A DNA stretch of 64,000 nt from Mesorhizobium sp. B2-3-12 (GCF_006442205.1 NZ_VFVR01000001.1:310001-374000); one strand, 5' to 3'; shown: positions 17,907-28,889, counted from the first letter of the stretch. A program made the numbers and translations. Notes: generated by a model not told the origin, from the sequence alone.

Positions 17907-20231
17907 ATGGAAGGCGAGAACAAGAAAACGGCACGTTCGGACCTCGACGAAGCCGCCCTCTATTTCCACAAGCACCCGACGCCGGGAAAGCTCGAGATCC
18001 AGGCAACCAAGCCGCTCGGCAACCAGCGCGACCTGGCGCTCGCCTATTCGCCCGGCGTCGCCGCTCCCTGCCTTGAGATCCGTGACAATCCGGCGACAGC
18101 CGCCGACTACACGGCGCGCGCCAACCTGGTCGGTGTCGTCTCCAACGGATCGGCCGTGCTCGGCCTCGGCAATATCGGGCCGCTGGCCTCCAAGCCGGTG
18201 ATGGAGGGCAAGGCGGTCCTGTTCAAGAAATTCGCCGGCATCGACGTCTTCGACATCGAGATCGACGCGCCGGAAATCGAGCGCATGGTCGAGACCGTTG
18301 CCGCACTGGAACCGACCTTCGGGGGCATCAACCTAGAGGACATCAAGGCGCCGGAATGTTTTGAAGTCGAGGAGCGCCTCAAGGCTCGCATGAGCATACC
18401 GGTGTTCCATGACGACCAGCACGGCACCGCCATCATCGTCGCCGCCGCCGTGCTCAACGGGCTGGAGTTCGCGGGCAAGACCATTTCGGAGATCAAGGTC
18501 GTCACCTCCGGCGCGGGTGCAGCCGCCCTTGCCTGCCTCAATCTGCTCGTTTCGCTCGGTGTGCGCGTCGAGAACATCTGGGTCACCGACCGTTTCGGCG
18601 TCGCCTATAAGGGCCGTGTCGACGAGATGGACCGCTGGAAGGACCCTTATGTGAAGGACACCGAGGCGCGCACGCTGGCCGACGTCATCCCAGGCGCCGA
18701 TGTTTTCCTCGGTCTCTCGGCCGCCGGCGTGCTGAAGCCGGAACTGCTGCAGCACATGGCGCCGAAACCGTTGATCCTGGCGCTGGCCAATCCCAATCCG
18801 GAGATCATGCCGGAAGTGGCGCGCGCGGCGCGTCCCGATGCGATGATTTGCACCGGCCGTTCCGATTTTCCCAATCAGGTCAACAACGTGCTTTGCTTCC
18901 CCTACATCTTCAGGGGTGCGCTCGACTGCGGCGCCAGCGCCATCAACGAGGAGATGAAGATGGCGGCGGTGCGGGCCATCGCCGCCCTTGCCCGCGAAGA
19001 GCCTTCGGACGTCGCCGCACGCGCCTATTCAGCCGAGACGCCGGTCTTCGGGCCCGAATTCCTGATCCCCTCGCCTTTCGATCCCAGGCTCATCCTGCGC
19101 ATCGCGCCGGCGGTCGCCAAGGCAGCCTGCGACACTGGTGTCGCTACACGGCCAATCACCGATTTCGCCGCCTATATCGACAAGCTCAACCGCTTCGTCT
19201 TCCGCTCCGGCCTGGTGATGAAGCCGGTGTTCTCGTCCGCCAAGGCCTCCAGCGCCAAGCGCGTCATCTACGCCGACGGCGAGGACGAACGCGTGTTGCG
19301 AGCAGCCCAGGTGGTGCTGGAGGAAGGCATCGCCGAGCCGATCCTGATCGGCCGCCCGCATGTCATCGAGGTCAGGCTCAAGCGCTACGGCCTGCGCATC
19401 AAGCCAGGCCTCGATTTCGGCCTGATCAACCCGGAGGACGATCCGCGCTACCGCCACTATGTCGACCTCCTGATCGAACTCGCCGGACGGCGCGGCGTGA
19501 CGACGGAGGCGGCACGCACCATGGTGCGCACCGACAATACGGTGATCGCGGCGCTGGCCCTGAAGCGCGGCGATGCCGACGCCATGGTCTGCGGCCTCGA
19601 AGGCCGTTTCGAGCGGCATCTGCGCAATGTGACGCTGATCATTGGGCCGCGCACCGGCATCAAGGATCGCGACCTGTCGACCCTGTCCATGCTGATCTCG
19701 CAACGCGGCATCATCTTCCTCACCGACACCCACGTCTCCGTCGACCCGACGGCCGAGGAAATCGCCGAGATGACCGTGCTGGCGGCCGAGGAAATCCAGC
19801 GCTTCGGCATCGAGCCGAAGGCGGCACTGTTGTCGCATTCGGATTTCGGCTCGCGCGATTCGCCGAGCGCGCTGAAGATGCGGCAGGCCGCTGCCATCCT
19901 GGCGCGTATCGCGCCAGAGCTGCAGTGCGATGGCGAAATGCACGCCGATTCGGCCTTGTCGGAGCATCTGCGCCAACGCGTCTATCCGCATTCGCGCCTG
20001 AAGGGTGAAGCCAACCTTCTTGTGTTCCCGAATCTCGATTCGGCCAACATCACGCTGACGGCGCTGCGGGCCATGATGGATGCGCTACATGTCGGACCCA
20101 TCCTTCTCGGCACCGACAAGCCGGCGCACATATTGACGCCCTCGGTGACCTCGCGCGGCGTCGTCAACATGACCGCGCTGGCCGTGGTCGAGGCCGCGCA
20201 CAAGGCGCAGGCGATCGCCAATCTGGACTGA
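17907..20231 (+). CDS. maeB: NADP-dependent malic enzyme with phosphotransacetylase-like C-terminal domain
   Basis: Protein of 774 residues that decarboxylates malate to pyruvate, feeding gluconeogenesis and acetyl-CoA during growth on C4-dicarboxylates. The malic enzyme part (about 1-430) shows HPTPGKLEI, the catalytic [11 protein letters not shown] segment, FHDDQHGTA and the [10 protein letters not shown] nucleotide loop. The C-terminal half (about 440-774) is a PTA/PTB-like domain ([16 protein letters not shown]). In Sinorhizobium malic enzymes this domain is not an active phosphotransacetylase but is needed for allosteric control. ATG 17907 has a GAGGAG site. NAD versus NADP preference (DME or TME type) cannot be read with certainty. 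Confidence 0.94.
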   Translation: MEGENKKTARSDLDEAALYFHKHPTPGKLEIQATKPLGNQRDLALAYSPGVAAPCLEIRDNPATAADYTARANLVGVVSNGSAVLGLGNIGPLASKPVMEGKAVLFKKFAGIDVFDIEIDAPEIERMVETVAALEPTFGGINLEDIKAPECFEVEERLKARMSIPVFHDDQHGTAIIVAAAVLNGLEFAGKTISEIKVVTSGAGAAALACLNLLVSLGVRVENIWVTDRFGVAYKGRVDEMDRWKDPYVKDTEARTLADVIPGADVFLGLSAAGVLKPELLQHMAPKPLILALANPNPEIMPEVARAARPDAMICTGRSDFPNQVNNVLCFPYIFRGALDCGASAINEEMKMAAVRAIAALAREEPSDVAARAYSAETPVFGPEFLIPSPFDPRLILRIAPAVAKAACDTGVATRPITDFAAYIDKLNRFVFRSGLVMKPVFSSAKASSAKRVIYADGEDERVLRAAQVVLEEGIAEPILIGRPHVIEVRLKRYGLRIKPGLDFGLINPEDDPRYRHYVDLLIELAGRRGVTTEAARTMVRTDNTVIAALALKRGDADAMVCGLEGRFERHLRNVTLIIGPRTGIKDRDLSTLSMLISQRGIIFLTDTHVSVDPTAEEIAEMTVLAAEEIQRFGIEPKAALLSHSDFGSRDSPSALKMRQAAAILARIAPELQCDGEMHADSALSEHLRQRVYPHSRLKGEANLLVFPNLDSANITLTALRAMMDALHVGPILLGTDKPAHILTPSVTSRGVVNMTALAVVEAAHKAQAIANLD

Positions 20232-20324
20232 ACCGGCCCCGCGACACGGATAGATTCGGCCGTCTTGCCGACGCGCGGCGGGCGACGTTGGCCGGATCGA
20301 GTGTTGCGGACCAACAACGCTTAA

Positions 20325-20362
20325 CCGAGAAATCCGACATTGAACGAATGCGGATTTCTCGG
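20325..20362. repeat. 12-bp inverted repeat upstream of the outer membrane protein gene
   Basis: CCGAGAAATCCG and CGGATTTCTCGG form a perfect 12-bp stem around a 14-base loop. It follows the malic enzyme gene by about 95 bp and precedes the omp start by about 50 bp. No T-run follows, so it may be a stalled-end hairpin for maeB mRNA or a leader element of the omp gene. Confidence 0.65.
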
Positions 20363-20414
20363 AACCGGTTAATTTGATATGGTCACCGCCGTCTTACCAG
20401 GCCGTGAGAATGTC

Positions 20415-21092
20415 ATGAGAGCCCTGTTGCTCGCTTCGGCAATGCTGACTGTGATTGGCGCAAAGGCGTTCGCCGCCGACGCCATCGGGTCGGAGCCGGC
20501 CGTGCACGACTGGTCCGGCGTCTATGTCGGCGGGCATCTCGGCTATGGTTTTGGCAGCACCGATGCCACCTACAATCTGCCAAACACGCCGACGATCCGG
20601 GGTTCGCAGGATTACGACACCGACGGTTTCCTGGGCGGTGTCCAGATCGGCTACAATTACCAGGTCAACGCCGCGGTTCTGGGAATCGAGGCCGATATTT
20701 CGGGTGCCGATATCAAGGGCCATTCCGACGAGGTCAATGTCAGCGGGGCCGATGTCTACGACACCAAGGTGGATTGGTTCGGAACCATCCGCGCCAGGGC
20801 GGGCTATGCGTTCGACCGCACCCTCATCTACGGGACCGGCGGCCTCGCTTTCGGTAGCGTCGAGAACCAATATCTCGATGGGTCAGCCAACAGCTTTTCC
20901 GAAAAGAGCACCAAGGTTGGCTGGACCATTGGCGCGGGGCTGGAGCAGGCAATCACCGATCATTGGTCGGCGAATGCCGAATATCGATATGTCGACCTGC
21001 GGGACCAGACGATCAACTACGCGCCTAACTCCAACACCGTTTTCGACAACGCGTTCAGTACCGTCAGGATCGGCATGAACTACAAGTTCTGA
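20415..21092 (+). CDS. Outer membrane beta-barrel protein, Omp25/Omp31-like
   Basis: Protein of 225 residues with a signal peptide (MRALLLASAMLTVIGAKAFA, cleaved before ADA). The mature part begins with the family's WSGVYVGGHLGYGFG and continues as an eight-strand small barrel, ending VRIGMNYKF with a C-terminal Phe as in outer membrane proteins. Motifs GGVQIGYNYQ, LGIEADIS and GYAFDRTLIYGTGGLAFG match the Omp25/Omp31/RopB-like family of Rhizobiales. It is a structural surface protein; no enzymatic role is expected. Confidence 0.9.
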   Translation: MRALLLASAMLTVIGAKAFAADAIGSEPAVHDWSGVYVGGHLGYGFGSTDATYNLPNTPTIRGSQDYDTDGFLGGVQIGYNYQVNAAVLGIEADISGADIKGHSDEVNVSGADVYDTKVDWFGTIRARAGYAFDRTLIYGTGGLAFGSVENQYLDGSANSFSEKSTKVGWTIGAGLEQAITDHWSANAEYRYVDLRDQTINYAPNSNTVFDNAFSTVRIGMNYKF

Positions 21093-21231
21093 CGGCTGGC
21101 CGGGCCCATCGCCTGACGGGCATATTGAATGGCTGCCGCTTTTCAGCCGGCAACAAGGCGACTTTCCGAAATGGACGATTAACCGCGAACGGGGTAGCCT
21201 TGGCGACCACAGGCAAGCGGGATCGAGGCGG

Positions 21232-22449
21232 ATGGCAAGCGGAGGTTTGAAGCAGGCGCATGCCGCCGTTCTGCTTGGCCTGCTGCTGTCCGGCGCGGCG
21301 GTCAATGAGCCGCAAGCCGCTTCGCGGGTCTGCCGTCAACTGGAGGCCGATCTCGCCGCGGCCTCGCGCGGCGGCGGGGGTGGCCCGGCACTGGTCCGCA
21401 AATACGACGCCGCGATCGAAAGGCAGCGCGAACAGATCTCCAAGGCTCGCGGCCAGGCGAACAGCGCCGGCTGCGGGTTCTCGCTGTTTTCGCGCAACAT
21501 CAACCAGTGCGCCGGGCTGAACGCCACCATCGATCGCATGAACGCCAATCTCGACAGCCTGCAGGCCAAGCGTGCCCAGCTTGCCGACGGCGGTTCACGC
21601 CGCGACCGGGGCCGCATCCTGGCGGCGCTCGACGCCAATGACTGCCGTGACGATGCCGTGGCTCCCCGCCGCGCGCCCATGCGGGAAGCCAGCCGTGAAG
21701 ACGCCGATCGGGAAGATGGGGGCAATGCGAACCTGTTCGACCAGCTTTTCGGCGGCGACAACCGGCGGATCGATGCGTTGGACCAGCCTGACGATTCGGG
21801 CGAGGAAGGCGACGTCAGCCGCGTCCTGAATCAGCCCGGCATTCCGGACGTTGCGGGCGGCGGCGGCGAATTCCACACCAGTTGCGTGCGCACTTGCGAC
21901 GGCTATTTCTTCCCCATGTCGAACGCCGCCTCGGCCGGCGATTTCGAGCGCGACCAGAAGAATTGCGAATCGGCATGCCCCGGCACGGAGATGCAGGTCT
22001 TCTATTCGCGCGGCATGGACGACGATTCGGCATCGATGACGTCCTCGGTCACCGGCAGGCCCTACGGCGAATTGCCGACCGCCTATCTCTACAAACAGCC
22101 CAACATGTCGCGACCGCCCGCTTGCGGCTGCAATGCCGCGCAGAATTTCCAGATCATTGGCGGCAACCCGCCAAGCCAGCAACAGGCACAGCCCGAACCG
22201 GATGCGGCGCCGTTTGTTCCGGTGCCGGCCACGAAGCCCGATCCGGGCGCCGATCCCGAGACCCTGGCCAATATGGAAGGCGGGCTCGACCGTGAAGCCA
22301 TCAAGCGCCTTTCGGCCAAGCCGGTGACATCGCCCGTTTCGGCCGTGCCTCCCGAACAGCGCAAGATCAGGGTCGTCGGGCCAACGTTCCTTCCCGACCC
22401 ATCAGCGGCAATAGATCTGCAAGCTCCGGCCCCGAAGGCAGTCCGGTAA
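21232..22449 (+). CDS. DUF2865 domain-containing exported protein
   Basis: Protein of 405 residues with an N-terminal hydrophobic signal ([20 protein letters not shown]). It has an N-terminal coiled region ([11 protein letters not shown]..., [17 protein letters not shown]) and a conserved core around residues 215-310: [35 protein letters not shown] and AYLYKQ. This is the DUF2865 signature. Several cysteines are spaced for disulphides in the periplasm. Function is unknown. Its last 83 bases overlap the 3' end of the convergent gltX gene. Confidence 0.85.
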   Translation: MASGGLKQAHAAVLLGLLLSGAAVNEPQAASRVCRQLEADLAAASRGGGGGPALVRKYDAAIERQREQISKARGQANSAGCGFSLFSRNINQCAGLNATIDRMNANLDSLQAKRAQLADGGSRRDRGRILAALDANDCRDDAVAPRRAPMREASREDADREDGGNANLFDQLFGGDNRRIDALDQPDDSGEEGDVSRVLNQPGIPDVAGGGGEFHTSCVRTCDGYFFPMSNAASAGDFERDQKNCESACPGTEMQVFYSRGMDDDSASMTSSVTGRPYGELPTAYLYKQPNMSRPPACGCNAAQNFQIIGGNPPSQQQAQPEPDAAPFVPVPATKPDPGADPETLANMEGGLDREAIKRLSAKPVTSPVSAVPPEQRKIRVVGPTFLPDPSAAIDLQAPAPKAVR

Positions 22450-23740
22450 GGGCAAGCCTGAGCGGCATGAACAGCGACTTGCCCTTGCGGCCGGTCGCTT
22501 CCCTGACCTTGCCGGTCCAATCCTTCCAGACCGTCCCGTTCCACGGCTCCTCGGGCAGGAGATCCAGCGCCTGGTGCAGAAAATCGCGGTCGTCGTCGGA
22601 AAATTCGGGCTTCTCCCGCGGTCCCTCGCGCAGGACACGCCACCAGGCAACCGCATCGGCCAGCCGGTCGAGATTGCCGCGCACCGCCAGCCAGAACGGT
22701 TCGGCCTGTTCACCGGAAATGCCCAGCACCATCAGCCGGTCCCGAGCCTCATCAAACGGCATGTGATGCAGCAGTACCCGGTTCAGCACGAACAGTTCGG
22801 CCGGATCGAACTTGGACGACGATTTCGAGGTCGCGGCCGGGTCGAAATGGCCGGCGAGTTCGGTCAAATCATGCGCGGCCGCGACATTCTCCGATGTGCC
22901 CACCAGCACGGCCAGCGAAGCGACGGCCATCGGTTCGATGCCGTCTTCGCGCAGGCTCTCGATGGAGAGCGCGCCCGTGCGCTTCGACAGCCCCTCGCCC
23001 GAGACCGTGGTCAGGAGATTGTGGTGGCCGAAGACGGGCGGCTCGGCGCCAAGCGCCTTGAACAAGGCGATCTGCACACCGGTGTTGGTGACGTGGTCGT
23101 CGCCGCGGATGACATGGCTGACGCCCATCTCGATGTCGTCGACGACTGAGGGCAGCGTATAGAGATAGGTGCCGTCCTCGCGCACCAGCACCGGATCGGA
23201 CAGCGAAGCCAGATCCACCGTCTCCTCGCCCCGCACCAGATCGTTCCAGTGGATCTCGGTGCGCTCCGGCTGCAGCGGATCGCCGGAGAAATTGGGCAAC
23301 AGGAAGCGCCAGTGGGGCCGGCGCCCGTCGGCCTGATATTCGGCCACCTGCTCTGTCGTCAGCGCCAATGCCTCGCGGCCATAGACCGGCGGCAGGCCTC
23401 GCGTGCGGCGCACTTTTCGCCTGAGATCGAGTTCTTCCGGCGTTTCGTAGCAGGCATAGAGAACCCCCGCCGCCTTCAGCCCCTCGACCGCAGCGTCATA
23501 GATTTCGAAGCGCCGCGACTGATATTCCGTGGCATCGGGGAAAATGCCCAGCCAGTGCAGGTCGTAAAGGATGGCGTCGGCGAACTCCTGCTTCGAACGG
23601 GCAATATCGGTGTCGTCGAAGCGCTGGATGAAACGGCCCTTGTTGTTGAGGGCGAACAACCAGTTGAACAGAGCGGTGCGCGCATTGCCGATATGGATGC
23701 GGCCGGTCGGTGACGGGGCGAAACGAACGGTAACTGTCAT
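22367..23740 (-). CDS. gltX: Glutamyl-tRNA synthetase
   Basis: Class I aminoacyl-tRNA synthetase of 457 residues that charges tRNA with glutamate. The HIGH-type motif is HIGN near residue 16 and the KMSKS equivalent is GLSKRTG. The catalytic domain is followed by a helical anticodon-binding region. Alphaproteobacteria often carry two gltX genes, and at 457 residues this could be either type. The start at 23740 gives the canonical [13 protein letters not shown]; a longer frame adds an unconserved leader. Confidence 0.94.
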   Translation of the reverse strand: MTVTVRFAPSPTGRIHIGNARTALFNWLFALNNKGRFIQRFDDTDIARSKQEFADAILYDLHWLGIFPDATEYQSRRFEIYDAAVEGLKAAGVLYACYETPEELDLRRKVRRTRGLPPVYGREALALTTEQVAEYQADGRRPHWRFLLPNFSGDPLQPERTEIHWNDLVRGEETVDLASLSDPVLVREDGTYLYTLPSVVDDIEMGVSHVIRGDDHVTNTGVQIALFKALGAEPPVFGHHNLLTTVSGEGLSKRTGALSIESLREDGIEPMAVASLAVLVGTSENVAAAHDLTELAGHFDPAATSKSSSKFDPAELFVLNRVLLHHMPFDEARDRLMVLGISGEQAEPFWLAVRGNLDRLADAVAWWRVLREGPREKPEFSDDDRDFLHQALDLLPEEPWNGTVWKDWTGKVREATGRKGKSLFMPLRLALTGLPSGPELADLLPLMGREGTLARRP

Positions 23741-23877
23741 GAGCGGGGCGTACCGGATGCCTTTGTGATTGACAAGATGCGCCCCCGCGCCGTGCCGCAG
23801 ACATAGAACATGGCGGCTGGAATGAAAAGACTGAGGCAAGCCTGCCGTGAAGCCGACGAAGAAACCGCTGAAGGCGA

Positions 23878-25059
23878 TCAGCGGCCGAAATCGTCGGAGC
23901 TGAGGCGGGTCCAGCGGTCGCCCATCAATCCGCCGATGGCGATGTCGCCGGAGCGGACCGCTTGCGTGACCTCGGCTATTCGCGAGCGGACCATCGTCCC
24001 GCCGGCATAGCGGAAGAAGACATTCCTGTAGCCGAAGAGATGAGGCATGAACCTGCTCTGGGTCTGCCCGGTGAGGCCCGCGCAGCCCATGTCCCGCGCC
24101 GCCGCGACAAGGCTATCCAGCGTCGCGCCCCAGTGTGGTCCGGCAGCCTGGATCTGCAACAGGTTCGCCATGTCGCCGGCCTGGCCGTAGAAGGCATAGC
24201 AGCCGAGCATTCTGCCCGTCTCGTCATAAGTCCCGCCGAAATGAAGTGGACCGTCGGCCCGCTTCTCGGCCGCCAGCGCGAGCAGTCGCGGCAGCTCGCC
24301 ATCCGTCCAGGTCGGCCGAAGAGCGTAGTCGGACAGGAGGGCCGGCAGCCGCTCGGCAAATTGGGCCGCGGTGATCGGCTCCGCATGGACCCTATGCGAC
24401 GATGAAGGCTGGACGGGCGGCCCGAACCTCCGTTTCGTGAAAGCGTCGAATGCTCTCGCGCAGGGATCGAGGGCCAAACGAGGCAGGCGGGGCCATTTAC
24501 GGTGCAGTGCGGCGGCGGCCATCGCGGCCGGCTGGAAGATATAGGTCCATCCCAGGCAATGGACCGGCAGGAGCTGGTATTTCATCGGACGCGCGAAGGC
24601 CAGGGAGACCCGGTTGGCCGAATCCGTCAGTTGCAGATCGAACTCGCCTTGATGCAGGGCACGCAGCAATTGAGGTCCCGCCGAGCCATGGTCGGCGCCA
24701 GGGTCGGCCATGAACGGGCCGATGATCGCCGCATTCAATGCCGTTCCGTTGAGTTCGTAACCGGCTTTCAGGACGCCGAGGAATCCGCCCAGATCGCCCT
24801 GCGGGTTGATCTGGACAAGAGCGCTGCTCGCACCGGGCTGGCTGGCGGGGTCAAGATAGATCCTTCTCATATATTCGGCCGTCTCCGCGATCGCCAGATC
24901 GCGCAATTGGTGCCGACGCCGGCGAAACTTCGTCAGGAAGAGCGTGGCGACGCGCTCGAGATCTTCAGCGACGAGGGGCCGGACCGAGCCGTGCTGGGAG
25001 TCCAGCACCGATGGCGCAGCCACCCTTCCCACACCGGTGTTTTCGGAAAGAAGATGCAT
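23878..25059 (-). CDS. Conserved hypothetical protein with GNAT-like halves
   Basis: Protein of about 393 residues that I do not recognise precisely. The N-terminal half opens like an acetyltransferase ([21 protein letters not shown]). The middle has [21 protein letters not shown], and the C-terminal half again looks GNAT-like ([31 protein letters not shown], then [19 protein letters not shown] and [15 protein letters not shown]). This suggests a two-domain GNAT-fold protein. No signal peptide or membrane helix is obvious. The start is uncertain, with no good ribosome site near 25059. The gene is transcribed alone between gltX and an ABC exporter. Confidence 0.7.
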   Translation of the reverse strand: MHLLSENTGVGRVAAPSVLDSQHGSVRPLVAEDLERVATLFLTKFRRRRHQLRDLAIAETAEYMRRIYLDPASQPGASSALVQINPQGDLGGFLGVLKAGYELNGTALNAAIIGPFMADPGADHGSAGPQLLRALHQGEFDLQLTDSANRVSLAFARPMKYQLLPVHCLGWTYIFQPAAMAAAALHRKWPRLPRLALDPCARAFDAFTKRRFGPPVQPSSSHRVHAEPITAAQFAERLPALLSDYALRPTWTDGELPRLLALAAEKRADGPLHFGGTYDETGRMLGCYAFYGQAGDMANLLQIQAAGPHWGATLDSLVAAARDMGCAGLTGQTQSRFMPHLFGYRNVFFRYAGGTMVRSRIAEVTQAVRSGDIAIGGLMGDRWTRLSSDDFGR

Positions 25060-25242
25060 CGTGAGACCGCTTAGGTTGCCCTTCAGAGGTATACAGCAAC
25101 CAAAAGTAGAAACAACGAATCTCGGTCGGTAACGTAAACAGACGCGATCTGGAGAAGAGTTCACTGGCGGATTTGCTGGGCCAGTATAGAGCCGGGCCTG
25201 CGATCACGTGCCTTGCGCCATCCTGGCCGCTGGGAGCGCGAT

Positions 25243-25274
25243 GGATGGCCTCCGGGCCAAGCCGGAGGCCATCC
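25243..25274 (-). terminator. Terminator-like hairpin after the ABC exporter gene
   Basis: GGATGGCCTCCGG and CCGGAGGCCATCC form a perfect 13-bp stem with a six-base loop, three bases beyond the exporter's stop codon. There is no T-run on the minus strand, so it may act as an RNA-stabilising or Rho-assisted 3' hairpin. Confidence 0.55.
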
Positions 25275-25277
25275 AGG

Positions 25278-27083
25278 TCAGTTGACGAGGCCCTTGGTCA
25301 GCTCGAGCGCCTGGCGCTCGAACAGGCGGCGGTAGATGCCGCCCTTCAGCCGGATCAACTCGTCATGCGAGCCTTCCTCGACGATTCTGCCGCGATCGAA
25401 GACCAGCAGCCTGTCGAGCGCCCGCACCGTGGAGAGCCGGTGAGCGATGACAAGCGTCGTTCGGCCGACCATCAGCCGTTCCATCGCCTGCTGGATCAGC
25501 ACCTCCGATTCCGAATCGAGGCTCGAGGTCGCCTCGTCCAGGATCAGGATGCGCGCATCGGCCAGGAAAGCGCGGGCGATCGCCACGCGCTGGCGCTCGC
25601 CACCTGACAGTTTCACGCCACGTTCGCCGACCAGCGTGCCATAGCCCTTCGGCAGGTTGGTGATGAAGTCGTGCGCGCTCGCCAACCTGGCGGCATGCTC
25701 GATCTCCTCCCGTGTCGCGCAAGGCCTGGCATAGGCGATGTTTTCGGCCAGCGAGCGGTGGAACAGGATCGGTTCCTGCTGGACGATGGCGATCTGGCCG
25801 CGCAGCGACGCTTGCGCGACCCGCGAGATATCCTGTCCGTCGATCACGATCTTTCCGGCGTTCACGTCATAGAGCCGCTGGATCAGCTTGACGAAGGTTG
25901 TCTTGCCCGAACCCGAGTGACCGACGAGCCCGACACGTTCCCCCGGCGCGATATCGACCGAAAAGTCGCGGTAGAGCGGCGACCGGTGATTGCCGTAGTG
26001 GAAGGTGACGTTGTCGAAGGCGATGTGGCCCTGCGTGATGGCGATCGGACCAGCACCGGGCCGATCTTCGATGCCGAGCGATTCCGACTGGAAATCGACC
26101 AGTTCCTCCATGTCGTTGATCGAACGCTGCAAATTGCGGATATGCGTGCCGATATCGCGCAAATAGCCTTGCAGCACGAAGAACGAGGTCAGCACGAAGG
26201 CGACATCGCCGGCGCTCGCCTGCCCCCACGACCACAGCATCAGTGCCAGGCCGATCACCGCGGCCCGCATGACCAGCAGCAGCGCCCCTTGCGTGGTACC
26301 GTTGATGGTGCCGCGCACCCAGGTGCGCCGTGTGCGCGCACGCCATTTGGCGACCACCCTGGCGAGGCGGCGTTCCTCGCGCTCCTCGGCGCCGAAGCCC
26401 TTGACCACGGCGTTGCAGCTCACCGCGTCGGCCAGCGAGCCGCCGAGGCGCGTGTCCCAGGTGTTGGCGAGCCTTGCCGCGGGTGCGACGTAGCCGAGCG
26501 ACAGCATCGCCGTCACGGTGATGAACAGCACCGAACCGGCCGCGACGACCGCGCCCATCAGCGGCCAGAACCAGCCGAGCAGCAGCGTCGAGCCGACGAG
26601 CATGACCAGCGACGGCAGCAGCGCGATCAGGATGGTGTCGTTGAGCAGGTCGAGCGCCCACATGCCGCGCGTCACCTTGCGCACGGTCGAGCCGGCAAAC
26701 GAGTTGGCGTGCCAGTCGGTTGAGAAGCGCTGGACGCGGTGGAAGGCGTCCGCGGCGATGTCGGCCATCATCTTCAGCGTCAGCTCGACGATTCCCATGA
26801 AGGCAAGGTTGCGCAGCACCACGCCGGTAAGCGCCAGCGCCATCAGAATCGAGAATGCCGTCATCGCGGCATTCCAGGCAATGGCGTCCGCGCCGGCGCT
26901 GCTGGCGACTGCATCGACCAGCCGGCCGGAATAGAGCGGTGTCAGGACGTCGGCCAGCGTAGACAGCAGGAAACCACCCATGATCAGCGAAAGCCGCCAG
27001 GGCTGGCGCCGCCAATGGGTTAGCGTGAAACCAAGAACGCTGCGAAAGGCGCTCGCGCGCAAATCGATCTTGAAACGAGCCAT
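25278..27083 (-). CDS. ABC transporter, fused permease and ATP-binding protein (exporter type)
   Basis: Half-transporter of 601 residues that should work as a homodimer in the inner membrane. The N-terminal six-helix ABC_membrane domain covers about 20-320. The ATPase follows, with Walker A GHSGSGKTT, Q-loop QQEPILFH, signature LSGGERQRVAIARA, Walker B ILILDEATSSLDSES and H-loop VIAHRLST. The type-IV exporter layout suggests export of lipid, peptide or drug. No neighbouring gene indicates the substrate. Confidence 0.92.
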   Translation of the reverse strand: MARFKIDLRASAFRSVLGFTLTHWRRQPWRLSLIMGGFLLSTLADVLTPLYSGRLVDAVASSAGADAIAWNAAMTAFSILMALALTGVVLRNLAFMGIVELTLKMMADIAADAFHRVQRFSTDWHANSFAGSTVRKVTRGMWALDLLNDTILIALLPSLVMLVGSTLLLGWFWPLMGAVVAAGSVLFITVTAMLSLGYVAPAARLANTWDTRLGGSLADAVSCNAVVKGFGAEEREERRLARVVAKWRARTRRTWVRGTINGTTQGALLLVMRAAVIGLALMLWSWGQASAGDVAFVLTSFFVLQGYLRDIGTHIRNLQRSINDMEELVDFQSESLGIEDRPGAGPIAITQGHIAFDNVTFHYGNHRSPLYRDFSVDIAPGERVGLVGHSGSGKTTFVKLIQRLYDVNAGKIVIDGQDISRVAQASLRGQIAIVQQEPILFHRSLAENIAYARPCATREEIEHAARLASAHDFITNLPKGYGTLVGERGVKLSGGERQRVAIARAFLADARILILDEATSSLDSESEVLIQQAMERLMVGRTTLVIAHRLSTVRALDRLLVFDRGRIVEEGSHDELIRLKGGIYRRLFERQALELTKGLVN

Positions 27084-27463
27084 GATGTCATTCGGGCGCG
27101 AACGAGCCCGATCCCAGTAAAGTCGAAAATTGAAAACCGCGCCTGGGCAAAGTGCCCGTGAATGCGGAGGTTCGGCTATGGTCGGTGGCCCGCCCGTGGG
27201 CGGTGACCGGCAGCGGCAAATGCCTTTTCTGCGTCCGGTGTGGTTCCGATACTTCGGAACACCGGCACAGACCTAGGCTTCGCGGCCTCGCATAACGATG
27301 TCAAATCCTGGCATTCGGTCCTCCCTGAAGGGAATCGCGGAGAGGCCGTTATAGGGATGCTTCGATCGCCAGCCAAGCCAAGCCATGGCCAAAAGCGCTT
27401 CTGGCCCAGCCGATGAGGCGATTTTGCAACAGTGCAACCGATGCCTATCGTCGTCCCATGGTG
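27084..27463. other. Intergenic region without convincing gene
   Basis: This 380-bp stretch contains the 5' flank of the ABC exporter and the 3' flank of the GNAT gene. I see no convincing coding sequence. It holds a small inverted repeat GTTCCGA-tact-TCGGAAC around 27244-27261 and TTGCA-acag-TGCAA around 27424-27437. Neither has a T-run. An exporter promoter should lie at about 27090-27160 but no strong -35/-10 is evident. Confidence 0.5.
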
Positions 27464-27880
27464 TTACCCGGCAGGCGGCGCACGATCGAGACGCATGTAT
27501 CGACCATCCGTCGATGCCTTGAAGCCGAGCTTTTCATAGACCCCATGCGCGTCGCTGGTCGACAGGCTCCAATGCGAGACGGTGCTGAGTTCAGGATGCT
27601 CGATGAGTGCCCGCACCAGCCGCGAACCGATGCCTTGCCCGCGATGTTCGGGCCAGATGATGATGTCGGCGAGATAGCCGAATACCGTGCGGTCGGTGAT
27701 TGCCCTGCCGAAACCGACCTGTTTGCCAGCAATGTAAGCGGCGGCGCAGAACGAGTTGGCAAAGGCCCGGCGATGAAAGTCATCGCTGCGTCCCGCCCCC
27801 CAGTAGCTCGCCATCAACAGGTCGGAGGTTGTGCGGAAATCGATGCGTGACAGGTCGAAGTCAATTTCACAGTCGGGCAT
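27464..27880 (-). CDS. GNAT family N-acetyltransferase
   Basis: Small acetyltransferase of 138 residues. The acetyl-CoA loop is IIIWPEHRGQGIGSRLVRALIEHP, the Q/RxxGxG/A motif of the family, and the C-terminal YEKLGF motif is also present. A strong AAGGTG site precedes the start. It lies downstream of the NAD-kinase-like gene, 50 bp away on the same strand, so it may be the last gene of the nadE cluster. The acceptor substrate is unknown. Confidence 0.9.
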   Translation of the reverse strand: MPDCEIDFDLSRIDFRTTSDLLMASYWGAGRSDDFHRRAFANSFCAAAYIAGKQVGFGRAITDRTVFGYLADIIIWPEHRGQGIGSRLVRALIEHPELSTVSHWSLSTSDAHGVYEKLGFKASTDGRYMRLDRAPPAG

Positions 27881-27930
27881 GCTTCACCTTCGAATGGCAT
27901 TGGTTTCGGAGGCCGTTGCTGGCGCGGTAC

Positions 27931-28881
27931 TCACGGCACCACCAGATAGGCCTTCTGATCGGCGATCGCGATGGTCACGTCGGTGCCGGAATTGAACTCG
28001 ACGAAATCGACCTCCATCCCGTCGCTGAAAATGACGCCACCCTTGCTCTGCCGCGAAGACACGACCAGCGGCCGGTCGCGGGTGATCACGCCATGGACGA
28101 GGGACACGCCTGTCGTGTTGCTCGGAAACGGCTCGCGCACCGAGAAGAACAACTGCTCGCCTTCTCGGTCGTAGCCCCGCGGCGGCAATGTCGGCACCGA
28201 TGTGTCGCCATAGGCCGCGGCCAGACCGGCCGCCCCCGCCATGACCGAGCGCAGCCAGCCGGTGGAACCAGCGCCGGTCGAAATGATGATGCCGCTTGAT
28301 GATTGCCGCTCGGTCCGGCCACCATAGGTCAGTTCGTAGCGTGCCGAGACATGGGTGCTGGCGCCGACGAAGAGATCGTTGAAGGCAATCAGCCGCCTTC
28401 CGTCATTGGAACGCGCCTCGGCCATCACCACCGCCTGGCGCCGCGCCTTGCCGGACATCGTCAGGTCGAGGACCTTTTCGGTATCGTCGGCATTCCACGG
28501 CAAGAGAACGCCGTCGAAAAGCGCGGGATTTGGATTGATGCCGATCAGCGGCTGGTGCGGCAGGTATTTCGCGGTGTTGGAGACCAGCCCATCCTGGCCG
28601 AGCGCGATCACGACATCCGAGCCGAATTCGAATTGCGGCACCAGTTCGCGGTCGAGCCGCAATTGTTTGAGACCTGGCGGAAGCGAACCCATCACCCGGT
28701 CGAGCGCGCGATGATAGATATCGTGCGCTGATTTGACCGGGTCGAAATTCATACCCGCTTGCCTGAGATAGAAGCGGGCCTGGCCTTGCGTGTTGAAACG
28801 CGCGGTCAGTTCCTCGAGCTCGGTCTTGCGGGTGACGACGATCACCCGGTCGATCGGTCTATCGCCCTGGTCGCCGGCCAC
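27931..28881 (-). CDS. NAD kinase-like (ATP-NAD/diacylglycerol kinase fold) protein
   Basis: Protein of 316 residues related to NAD kinase. The usual GGDG loop reads GQDG in VIALGQDGLVSNTAKYL. The NE/D motif is seen as AFNDLFVG and the nucleotide-binding turn as ISTGAGSTGW. The C-terminal half is the beta-rich domain of the family. It may phosphorylate NAD or a related substrate, but the Gly-to-Gln change in the first loop leaves activity open. The start is GTG at 28881, eight bases after the SPFH gene, so the two are co-translated or at least co-transcribed. Confidence 0.8.
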   Translation of the reverse strand: MAGDQGDRPIDRVIVVTRKTELEELTARFNTQGQARFYLRQAGMNFDPVKSAHDIYHRALDRVMGSLPPGLKQLRLDRELVPQFEFGSDVVIALGQDGLVSNTAKYLPHQPLIGINPNPALFDGVLLPWNADDTEKVLDLTMSGKARRQAVVMAEARSNDGRRLIAFNDLFVGASTHVSARYELTYGGRTERQSSSGIIISTGAGSTGWLRSVMAGAAGLAAAYGDTSVPTLPPRGYDREGEQLFFSVREPFPSNTTGVSLVHGVITRDRPLVVSSRQSKGGVIFSDGMEVDFVEFNSGTDVTIAIADQKAYLVVP

Positions 28882-28889
28882 TTTCTAGG

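Noticed and set aside
27176..27376. A 66-residue open frame between the ABC exporter and GNAT genes
   Set aside because: It has no ribosome site, no known motif and typical shadow-frame composition.
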